Shown: positions 1 through 27,020 of the stretch, one piece after another
How the letters are laid out: every line of letters begins with the position of its first letter
Numbering within the stretch: the first letter of the stretch is position 1
Source: Apricaphanius iberus
Lineage: Eukaryota; Chordata; Actinopteri; Cyprinodontiformes; Aphaniidae
Assembly (NCBI GenBank): GCA_028564705.1
Contig: JAPXFQ010002722.1
Coordinates: 1,798,001 to 1,862,000 of the forward strand
Reading direction: 5' to 3'
Length of the DNA stretch: 64,000 nucleotides
Program-made: the position numbers and the translations under genes
The notes under the pieces: model-generated
What the model saw: only the letters and a program-made list of their open reading frames with translations
What the model was told of the DNA's origin: nothing
The model's database searches: none

Positions 1-2400
1 CCCTCTCTGGTGAATGCTATAATATTTAACGCCTTTCATTGAGCGATTTAATTCTGCAGAATTCAATCATTATCATGTTTGTTGGGTCTCTCGGTTTTCT
101 AGTATTCTGCTACGCAGACTACTGAATTATTTACCAAGTATAAATAGAACTTCTACTAAAAAACGTGATTTGGGGAAGAGATGTTGGGCTGCTATTATTT
201 TTGAACACAGCTATTCTTCTCTATGCTGATCGGCTTATTAAAGGAATCGTGTCAGACGTGTTGAAATGATCAGTTTTACCATCAAACTGGTTATATCGAC
301 TTTAGGGGAAATGTTTGGAGGAACTATTTTGAAACCCGATTGTCTTTATAAATTGAACAGAAGCCTTCAGAAAACCACATGATAAACATGTCAAACTCTA
401 GTCCTCAAGGGCCAGTGTCCTGCAACATTTAGATGAGTTCCTGGTCCAACTCACCTAAATCTATTTGTTAAATTGTCTTGTCAGTAAGCAGTTGGGTTAT
501 GTGGTCTCCTGGTGACCTAATTATTAGATTTAGGTGTGTTGACTCAGAGAATTTTCTAAAAGTTGCAGGACTCCGGCCCTCGAGGACTGGAGTTTGACCC
601 CACTAGTCTAGAGGACAAGCGCTTCATAGCTAGGACAGACGACGAAGTTGTTTTTCATTTTCCCTCTCATTTCCTTTCAGATCTTTGGAGCAGACGAAGT
701 GATCTGCACCCGGATCTACGTTCGATCACAGTAGACGCCTTTGTTCCTCCAAGCACAGTTAACACTCAAGTGACACCCCGTTGATGTCTGAACAATTGGT
801 CTCAAATTTGATGCCTTGCAAAAGTTTTTTTGGCAAGTTGCTTTCTTTCAACGTCAGCTTTCTTCTTGCTACTCTTCAGTCAAGGTCAGATTCCTGGTTT
901 GCACAATTCATAGAGCAGTGCTGACAGACTCCCTCATCCGAACGAGGAACCCTTTAGTTCTTCCAAACTTTTCAGATAAGAGATCGAACAGTGCTAAATT
1001 TGACGTTCAGAGTTTGGGATATCGCTGTAGAAGCCAAGCCTAAACTTCCCCATAACTTCATCCCTGACCTCTCTGCTGTGTTCCTTCGTCTTTGTGATGC
1101 TTTGTTCATAAATCAGCTGCATTCAACCTGATTTTAAAAGACAAAAAATGTGTTCTTTGTTTACTCATCAGGAAGGTTTTTTTTTTTTTTTTTACTAAAA
1201 TGTGTTTCACTAGAGTTCATTTAGTTGCATCAGACTATACCAGACATTTGGACCATTCATAAATATGTCTGAGGACGAGGTACCTCGGAGCTCCCTGTGC
1301 TCATTCGTAAATCACAGCTTTATCCTGCACAGCTTTTAGTTTTCAGAAACAAGGCAGCAGCTGTTGTTCTACATCCAGCTTACTGCCTTAGCCTCACAAA
1401 AACTAGAAAAGCGCTCGGTCCGATCAGACGTCCACCAAGGCAGCTCAGCCCCCGTCCAAATGTTCGGATCTAATCCTAACTTTTTTTTTTTTGATTCCTT
1501 GACCATGAAAACACACCTTTAGCAGCTGGATTCACAGTGATATCATTAGTCAAGTAGTTATTAATTTAAATCACTTTTTCTGTGATGGCGGTTTAACCAA
1601 TCCCAGCCAAATTCTAATCACGTGTTCCTTATACCCTTGCAGATATTTCCTGAAAATGTCATCAAAATTAACCCACATCTCTTTGAGTCATGTTGCTAAC
1701 AAACAAGCCACTGTGAAACATAACCTTCTTGTTGGAGGTAATAAATCCAACCTTGAAATGTTTTATTAAAAGGGGCTGCAATCATTTTGGCTGAAATGTG
1801 AAAAAATGTGGAGAGGTTAAATTAATACTTTTGCAAGAGACCCTAATCCCTGTGGTGTGCACCTTTGTATAATTTATAAGACTGACTTTAGCTTTCTTTC
1901 TTGTACATAATTCTGTGGTATTGCTTTTTTTTTGCTACAACAAACACATTTATTATTGCAGGCAGAACCAACTGGTCTAATCTCAATAAAACTGTTCAGA
2001 TGTTCAAACCGTTTGCTGCAGAACCTTTCATCCATTCTTTTGTGCACAGATATTTTATTGGCTGTAGAGATAAGGTGGGACCAGTGCCATTTCTCCAGCA
2101 CTCATTAAGCAAAGAGGTAGGGTAGACCATGGACAAGTTACGACGTCGAGACATTCAGGATGAACAACCATGCATGCACAAACTATCTGGAGCATTTTAG
2201 GCTGGCCAGTTAATCTAATCTGCGCATATTTGGCTCAGGTGGAAGTCAGAGTAACCAGAGGGAGTCCAGATACGCACAGGAGGAACCTGGAGAAAGGGTT
2301 GCTCCAGGAGCCTACAGAACCATTTCATCCAAGACAAACTGCTAACATGCAAAAACACAATTAAGTATTACTTGCAAAGAATGAAGGCAAATTAGTTTCT
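1..2400. other. Intergenic sequence without a supportable gene
   Basis: Only short, unconserved reading frames are present. Apart from the palindromic element at 391-597, the stretch near 1600-1850 reads like an old interspersed repeat, but I could not fix its boundaries. Confidence 0.5.
391..597. mobile_element. Palindromic MITE-like element
   Basis: The left end (TCAAACTCTAGTCCTCAAGG, from 391) is an imperfect inverted copy of the right end (CCTCGAGGACTGGAGTTTGA, to 597). The inverted arms are about 36 bp and enclose about 135 bp with no coding capacity. This is the structure of a non-autonomous DNA transposon of a kind common in fish genomes. Confidence 0.65.
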
Positions 2401-4073
2401 GTCTACTGAAAGGATATTTTAATGCCAAACACCATACTAACACTCATGTACAACATCATATAAGTCAAGAGAAGTGACATATTAAACGAGGTACAAACAA
2501 TCTCTGTATGTACAATCGGCTCCCCCGCGACTGCCTCTGATATTCTGTAACAAACGTGGCAAATACAAAAATAAAAACCCAGGTATGAAACTATTTTAAG
2601 ATTGTCTGCAGCTGGTTATTATACTGACCGCTGCGTTTAGTACCTCCAAAGAAACTGACTCTTTGTGGTTGTCAGGGATCTTCCTTTTTCCTCTCACAAG
2701 TGTCTGTCCCATGTAACATTTCATGTGTGAACTTAAAACGATAGACTGCTGCCCACATGTACTCTTGTAACATGTGAGACTCAGTCCAGCATTAAATATG
2801 AAGTGTATCTCTCTTCCATCTAATTTCCTCTAAAATACCAAAAAAGGACATTTCATTAAAAGGCAAAACCAAATTAGGGCAATAAAAAGCCTTAGTTTGA
2901 ATGCACTCCTTTATGGGCATTCAATATCCACATTGTATTCCAGCAAGAAATACAAATTTGCTTTATTAAACTATGACTCGAGAAATTATTGCTTTCCTTT
3001 TTATCCTTAAACTGTACACAATTCATGAGGTTGGCGTTTACCCAAAAAACTGTGCTGTTGACAAACTATTAAAGTTCAAACCTGTATTCTGGTTTATTAC
3101 TGATATGCTGGGATATCATTAAGCGTTCTGCAAAGATTGTAAATATGTTTTTTTGCAAAGTTCATTCACAAGAAAAAAATTTGAAGTGCTGCTCAGACTC
3201 AGCTACATTCAATCATCTTAAAACCGTGTTGTCCTAAAAACCGACAATAGAAACGCACATAAAATGGATCCAATTGCGTTATAAACGAGCACATTTTTTT
3301 GTCTTGTTTTTTTTACTAAACAAACTCTTTGGGAAGATGTTCAGCGGACTAAAATAATTAAAAAACATGTCTGTAGATAATGTCCTTTGGTAAAAAAAAA
3401 CAAATAAAAAAAAAAAAAACGGTAAAACTTTGCCTTTTCTTGATAAAGTCTTTGCATCCTCTGGCTAAATTCTGACAATCTCGCTCTCTCTCAATATATA
3501 TATATATATTTATATAAATTGTATGCTACACACCAATGACAACTGATTTAAAAAAAAAAATCTAATTATAAACATCATATTTACAAAAAACACAAACACA
3601 CATTTTGGGCAACTATAAGTTACTGTTGTTGACATAAGGAGCTGACATTGTACTACTAATGCCAAGCATCTACCGAGGAGTTGCCGGAAATGTTGAACAC
3701 ATATTTTCATATTGTATGTTTAGTGCGTCGTTTGACCTTCAGCGCTGACCGAAAACATTCAAAGCCTAAAAAGGTTTGCAGCTGGAGGCCACGTTAACAG
3801 AGGTAAAAGGAAATTCCCAGGTCATGAAGGTTTTTGTCCTTCAGCAGTTTTAATTTAAGTGGTGGAACATCTTAATTTCACTAAAACCTGGGTAGGTGTG
3901 TGAGAGCGTTTTATCACCCTATTGATAGGCTTTCGTGCATCTTTTGGAGGATTTGAGCTAGAAAACAAAAAAAAAACAATTATCTTTTGGCAGCAGAGTT
4001 CAGTGTTGGAAGGAAATTCATTCTTCTCTGGCAGTTTGTCATGTGAAGATGTCTAAACCCAGATGGCGTTGAA
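2400..4073 (-). other. sin3a: sin3a 3' UTR and downstream flank (end not fixed)
   Basis: Sequence downstream of the sin3a stop codon. It is AT-rich and non-coding, with several A or T runs. Minus-strand AATAAA signals occur at 3093-3098 and 2962-2967, and an ATTAAA near 2418-2423. Any of these could end the transcript; I cannot choose between them. Confidence 0.4.
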
Positions 4074-20177
<16,104 letters not shown>

Positions 20178-21289
20178 GGTATACACATACTCAATGGAGC
20201 TAAAAAGGGAGAACACAGAAGCACGTTGTAAGCTTTCTGCTCTGCTTTTTGAAATGTGGGCAGTCTAAACCTAAAAGCCTTGAAACACAGCCTGCTACAT
20301 CCTCCTGTCAAGCAACCATCCAATGTTGCATCCTAGAAAACACTGAACAGGACAACAGGGTGTAAATCTAGATTATTTAGCGAGCAATAATTTTCAACCG
20401 GCAATGATTCGTCAGACATGCATCCGCCACATTATCATCCCTATTCACACAACACACTGAACCACAATTATTTAATAATTGCCATATCAAACAACAGCTC
20501 TGGTTCTGATCCTAAATACTGTTATGCACAATCTGGATACCAATGACAGAGGTTTTTTCTTTATTCAACTAACTATTCTTTTTCCACCCCACCCCCAAAC
20601 ACACACTTCCCACAAATCCCAGGTAACAAAAAATTTGAATTAATTAATTTAATCAATCTTTTTGCCCAGGCCTACTTGACAGTTAAAGCTAAAGTAAATT
20701 GTAATGCTTAAAAAAAAAATGTGGGGGGGAGGGGGGGGGATAGAAAGTTGTGGATAATAAGATAATTTCAACTATCTTTGTTTTAACCAATACAGGTGAT
20801 CTTGGTGTTACATAAAATATTAATATAACTTATTTTAGTCTTCTTTGAGAAAAGGGTTTAGCTTAGACATACAGCTATTTGGGAGATTGTGCTATGCTAA
20901 TAGCCGCAAACAGTTTTCTCATAATTGTTTAGTTTGTTATTTATTGCCGATCAATCTATGAAATGCGTTTCTGCACATTAATTCCCCGTTTTTTAGGGTA
21001 ACATATTTGCCTAGATGTGAATTGTTATCTGCCCTCTCCAGAGAAACCAAATATTGACTGAGCTTATTTTTATTTTTAACACTGGTAATTCAAGCTTTAC
21101 CACACGTTCTAAAAGAAGTAAATAAATGTTCATTTCTTTTTTTTTTCCTACAAAACAACAAAGCTGATCTGATGATTGTACAAAAGGTTTTTTGTAGAAA
21201 AAAAACGTCCAGGGGCAAAACTGAAAGAATACTTCATAGAAAGTAATTTATTGACGCTCCCTAAATAAACGTCATCGGCTTTAGCCAGA

Positions 21290-21640
21290 GGAGGGTAGTC
21301 TTTGTGCCTCACTGCCCTCCACCGCCGTCTGGGAACAACACGGTGGCTGAGCGTACAGGTTTCAGTCGCAGATAGTGCGTCTTTGGCACATTTAGCTTCG
21401 GGTTTTCTCCTTCGAAACGAGAAGCAAACACGCCAGGGCGAGACGCTGCGACATTAGTAAAGTAGCGTAACAAAAAAACCCCGAACATTTATCCGATTTA
21501 TGCCACCATTTTCGCTGGCACTGTCGCTCGCTGCAGCCCTCTCTTCTCCCCTCCCCCTCCGTGCTAAACACCGAGCTATCCGTTTTCGGCAAGATGACCG
21601 CTTTCGCTGGTCTGATGGCTGACGTCGACTTTCGTCCGTT
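21290..21640. promoter_or_regulatory. CpG-rich block in sin3a intron 1, possible alternative promoter or enhancer
   Basis: This stretch has many CpG dinucleotides (for example GGCGAGACGCTGCGACA and GACGTCGACTTTCGTCCG) within an otherwise AT-rich intron. The minus strand also contains an AAAATGGTGGC sequence close to a YY1-type site. I could not identify a convincing splice donor for an alternative first exon, so its function is open. Confidence 0.35.
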
Positions 21641-22398
21641 TCAGTTTATGTGGCAAGCAAGTTATGATGGTGTCTATAAGTTATCAGCGAGTCCGAACCA
21701 CAAGGCATTGGCTTGTCACTGTCGGGTTATCCCTAAAAGAGCACTTTATTCAAACATCTGATGAGCTTAACTGACATTACCCTGTCTGCTGGGTAAAGAC
21801 ATGAAAGGAAAACTTACAGTCGTACAGTAATCGATCGCTTTACTTTGTCATTTTTGTAACCACTATATCATGCTGCCTGAATAAAGTTATATTGTTATTC
21901 ATTAAGGTAATGTTAGCTCACGAAGACCGCTAGCAAGCTAATGGGCTACCGCTGTACGCTTTTAAACGTCGCATACACGTTCAAGTAAACGTTAAATTTT
22001 GTGATAAAGTTTCCAAAAACATAGTGTCTTCCAGCAACAATAGTCTCTTAACAAAACTCACTTTTAAGAGTGAAATAGAAATTGCAAGAACCAGCTACCA
22101 GTAAAATAGATCAGGTTGGCTTCTTAACATTAGCCTGTCAGCTAATTCACGTTGCTAGCCTCATTGGCGACTAGCCTCAGTAAGTTCTCGGCGGTGCAGG
22201 CTAACCTTGATGCTGCCGAATTTCTCAGTTTGAAGTTGGAATTAAACAGAGTTACACATTTCCATCACAGCCAAAAAGCGTCTAGCGCTTGCTTTATTTT
22301 TAAGCCTTTTCTGCAAGATTATATTGCTCCTGGCTACCTTAGCACAACAACCAAACCCCATTAGCACAGGATCTCTCGGCTAACATAAATTAACTTAC

Positions 22399-22460
22399 CT
22401 AAATCAGCTGCCACTAACTACAACTTTGCACTCCGGTGTAAAGGTTCCCCGCCCGGCGAC
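22399..22460 (-). other. sin3a: Non-coding first exon of sin3a (3' boundary firm, 5' boundary approximate)
   Basis: On the minus strand a consensus donor (GATTTAG then GTAAGTTA) ends an exon at 22399. The next acceptor (CCCTTTTTAG) begins the exon at 20199, which carries 22 nt of 5' UTR before the ATG at 20177. No long reading frame runs through the upstream exon, so it is read as 5' UTR. The transcription start is not visible; the upper coordinate is a guess at the GC-rich edge. Confidence 0.6.
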
Positions 22461-22599
22461 CTGCTACTCCAGCATTTATCAGACCGGTGATTTGAGAATA
22501 ACACGCAAAGTTTTGAGAAGCGTTGGCAAATTAAATGTGAGAAATGTAACTGCCTGTAGTAGCTACGTCGCTAACAACAGTGTATGTATGGAGCGCTGT

Positions 22600-22680
22600 T
22601 CCTTGAACATAGGGGCGTGGTCTACTGTAAATGCGAAAGAGTCTCCGCCCACATCGAACTGGGATTGGTCAGAACTCCAG
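22600..22680 (-). promoter_or_regulatory. sin3a: Likely sin3a core promoter (CCAAT and GC-box motifs)
   Basis: Just upstream of the putative first exon, the minus strand carries a CCAAT motif (GACCAATCCCAG, around 22660-22670). CACGCCC/GGGCG-type motifs lie around 22612-22650. No TATA box is evident, which suits a broadly expressed corepressor gene. This is inferred from motifs and position only. Confidence 0.45.
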
Positions 22681-22699
22681 AATGAAAACAAATAAAGTA

Positions 22700-23719
22700 A
22701 TGTCAGTGAGCGCAAATCTGCTTAAAGACACTAAAATAAGGTGTTGTGAGCATGCTACGTGTGAGGCTAGCTGTCAACTGTAGAACATGCAGACGTGGAC
22801 AGATTAGTGCAAAACCATAGTGCACAACAGGCCCATAGTGGTAGGGGTATAAGTAACAACCCCCACTCATCCTTCAGAAATCTGATGCTTTTGTAAATAT
22901 TGTGTGTTCCGATGTAAAATATTCTTTAGCATCAATTTGTGTATAAGAACGCAAAAAAAACATCAACTACTAGATAAAAAACAACTATGAAACGTACAGT
23001 ACTATGAAAATGTATTTGCCCCCTTTTTTTTGTTACACTTACATGTTTTGAATCAAACACATTTAAATAAGGATTGGAATAAATTCAAAGTGCCGTTTTC
23101 CAAATGACCAACATGTCACTAAATTCAGTTCCACCAGTTAGACCTAGACCTAATAATTGGGAGTAATGGAGGAGCAATCTGGCCTGATTTCAGAGATCTT
23201 CCAACTAAATTAGAACATTTTCAACTACATGAACTTGGTTTTAAGTTTTCAAACAGCAACAAATATCATGATCTAAATAAATTTCACTTATGATAATCAA
23301 AAGTCATTGACCTCTATCAGTCTAAAAGGGGTTACGTATTCATTTTTAAGGCTTTGGGACAACAGTGAGAGCCATGATATACAAATTGACAAAATATACT
23401 TCCATATTTGAGATTTTCCCCTCCAAAGTGCATTGATGACTATCGCAGAAAATCAAAACATTGTGCAGTACAACATCTAAAGCCCAGCACACTTTAGTTG
23501 CCTTGTTTAGCATCATTATTCTAAATCTATAAAAGGGGAAAACACTTTTTCACAGCATTGTAAAGTAAGAATACACTTATAAATTAGAAATATATAACAT
23601 TTATGTCATCAGTAAGTCACCGTCAGTGTAAGTTGCTTTTGATAATTTTGCCTTAATTTCTGCTTTTGACCTTTCATGCATGTTAGAACAGCTTTGTAAC
23701 AAAAGACAGCATTAATGCA
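22700..23719. other. Spacer between sin3a and the ZP-domain gene
   Basis: No gene can be supported. The main content is the TA-flanked transposon at 22997-23560. Confidence 0.6.
22997..23560. mobile_element. TA-flanked non-autonomous DNA transposon
   Basis: The left end CAGTACTATGAAAATGTATT and the inverted right end (CAATGCTGTGAAAAAGTGTT) are imperfect terminal repeats that continue into CCCCTTTT. The element is bounded by TA at 22995-22996 and 23561-23562, as expected for Tc1/mariner-type insertion. The 564-bp interior shows no transposase. Confidence 0.65.
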
Positions 23720-24230
23720 TTTCAGTGTTTGTATAAGTATTTATTATTAACATTTACATGATTTATAACATGATACACACATGTCCTTCTTTCAAGGAAA
23801 GTTAGCATGTGTGCAAATGTCATGTATAATATGCAAGACAAAAATATCCACATTGGAAAACACATCGTCTCTCAGCTACAGTGATCACATTTGTAAAACA
23901 TATTGAAAAAAAAACAGGACTGGTAAAGAAAGAGTAATAATTTTTAATCTGCTTAACCAGAAAAATTGGACTCTCAATATTGTTAGTGTTATTTTGCAAT
24001 TTATCCGATGAGCTGTGTTTCCATCAGATAAGTTTGACTTTTTAACAGTAAATAAAACCTTAAAAAGCATTTTAAGAAAAATATATGTTGCTTCAAAGAT
24101 AATGATAAAAAAAAAGATTAATGACTACATAATGTAAGAAAGTGCATGAGCTTGGCTGTTCCTCAGCCAAAGTTTCCTAGCAAAAGATGGCATGCTCCAC
24201 TGTCGGACAGGCCATCGTCCAGCAGATTTT
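23720..24230 (-). other. 3' UTR of the ZP-domain gene with poly(A) signal
   Basis: Non-coding sequence follows the stop codon at 24233-24231. A minus-strand AATAAA lies at 23740-23745, so cleavage would fall near 23720. No nearer canonical signal was seen. Confidence 0.5.
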
Positions 24231-26939
24231 TCATTGAAGGATGTTCATTTGGAGGAAAATGGTGATAGTCATCAGGATCACACCAGTTATGCTGGATGTT
24301 GCCACCTCTGGAGCTGCACGGCAAAAGAAGAACAGTAGTTAGTTAGGTGTGTGTTTTAGTTTTTTTTTTATATCAGGTAAAAAGCTAAAGTTAATACCAA
24401 AATTATCCATATCCCTGGTAGATTTAGATTAAAAAAGGAGTTCAATTTAAACAAGAATTTTGTTTCCCTTAGAAAACAACCTCGACATCACTCAAACAGT
24501 ATTAAAAACCACTTTTTTTTTTCTCTCTCACTCTAGTTTCATGCAGCAGAGGCAGAAACCCTTGTTTTGTTCTCAGAAATGATAATCAAGATTTTCTCTG
24601 CTTGTTACAACAAACGATTTTGGAGATTAAAAACATTTAAATAACCACAAAACAAAAGATTAAAGTGAAAAATGTAAATTTTCTGTGGAATTATTGCACT
24701 TTCCACATTTTAAGTATCAGTTCATGGTACCGGTTAACTAACCGATACCAATAAGAGTACATTAGAATGGTATCAGCCCCAATACCAGTATCAATATCGG
24801 TGCATCCCTACTTTGAACCGAAATCTGCCAGAGGTATGAAACATTTTGGGATTAACTATAGGTGTTTTAAACTGACATCCATATTAGGCAATCGGTCTCT
24901 AAGGTTACTAATTGTTTTAGTACTTCCTCAGTGTGTTAGAGACTAATATTACAAATATTGCATAAACTGTCTAGTATAAATAATGTCCTAACAGCAATCC
25001 ACTGAAGCTGATTTTTTACCTTGAGATAGTGTGGTATTACCAGTGACTATATTGTTTGTGGTAGTCATACTGGGAATTTGAGAAGCTGGTGGAGTAATTC
25101 CAGGAGCAGAAGTTGGTGTGGGAGTTTTTGGGGAAGTAGGCAGCGTATTATTGGTTGGAGTGGCATCAGTGTTGTTAGCCGGTTCTGCAGTTGCTGATTC
25201 GTTTCTGTTCATAAAATCCTTGACCAAAAGGCTCACAGGTCCAGAGCGGACAGAGTACGTGCTGGTGAACACGCTGTCGACCAGCATACTGGAACTGCTT
25301 GAGTTGCCACACAGATCGGGGCATGTGTCAGAGGGCCTGGTGGCGATGCACAGATTGAGTTTGCATTCTACATACATCTGTAAGTACAAAGATCTGCTGT
25401 TAATATTGAGAACAATTACATATTTATAACATAACATGGAAAATAGGATACAAATACAAGCCTGAATACAATAATTATTTGTTCTCAGCTTCATTAACAT
25501 TTTTCGCGCATTATAAATGCAAACGTTTTTATATTTTGCTGCGATTTTATGCAACAGATAAACACTAAGAACAGAATAACTGTAAAGTAAAAAAAACGGC
25601 TTACATGGTCTTTTAAATTTTCACTAATAAAATTAACAATGGTATGCATTTATACGGAGTCCCTCTTAGTCAGTCTTTCATCTAAACAAATCGACTCGCT
25701 TAAAATTTTTAGAAATAGAAAAAAAAAGTGTAACCACCATGAGGACGTGTATTGTTAGTTTTACACCATATAGACCAAAAAGTGTAAATGTGAACCCTTC
25801 ACATTACAACACCATTCTGGATTTTTGCTCCCAATATGTGGCTTGTTTCAGTTTTAATAGCTTTTTTCCAACATTTCCTTTCCTTTCTTTACTATTATAT
25901 AACAGCCAGATTTGTGGAGTAAATAACTAGCAGGTGTCCTGTCAACAGATTCTCCCACCTGAGCCATGGATTTATGCTACTCTGATAAAGGCTCTGTTTA
26001 CATAGCTTAAGTATTTCAGTAGACAGCAAAGTGAAAGAATGTTTGCTGATGTCTTTTATCCTTTCAACTCTCAGATCATAATTCTAGACAATTTTTTAAC
26101 TTTGTAAAATGTCTCTTAACTGTGCAGCCACTTGTTTCTTTTATATTATAGTCATACTTTTGTGTGAATGTGGATACTTCCAGTTATCTGTCCCTCTATT
26201 CTATTCTATTCTATTCTATTCTATTCTATTCTATTCTATATTAAGCAGTAGCTCAACCAAATGTTCAAAGCTTGAAAAAATCTTTAAATAACCTAACCTC
26301 TGCAACTTAACCTCTGACCTGTCTGGGCAGTTAATGGTCTGAACGATCCTGTTTTTATTAATTAAGTTACTTCTGAAGGCACTTGGTTTTACTGTAATGT
26401 ACTGGGTTTAATTTTGGGGTATCAGAACAAAAGGAGAGTACATCGTCCCCTTTTTTTGTTTTTGTTTTTTTTATTTAATACCGTTTGTCATTTTCCACCA
26501 ACTTCCCCGTTATCCACCATGTTGGTCACATAAAATCGAAGTAAAATATACTATTAAAATATAAGTTTTAAGGTGTTCAGTTTGATCCAACGTTATGAAC
26601 CAACTAGTATGTCATTGATATCATTTGTAAATAAGCAAAATGCAAAGAACTAAAAAGCCATGGGTCATGGGACATGAAGAAAGAAAAAGTACAAGTTGTG
26701 ACATGGATGTTGTTGAATGGGATTACAGACCTTTGTTCCAGAGGCTGTCTTTCTGCTCAAATCCAGACGGTAAATCTTGAATGTTTTTTCCTGTTTAATA
26801 ATTTCCAGTACGTTGTTGGAAATCATGCACCTGATAAAGGAAATTTGAGGCAAAATGATCAATGTTAATGTTTCCTTCTACTGAGGAGAGATCAGCTAGT
26901 AACTGTCAAATTTCAGCAGGATGTAAATAACAATATTTG

Positions 26940-27020
<81 letters not shown>

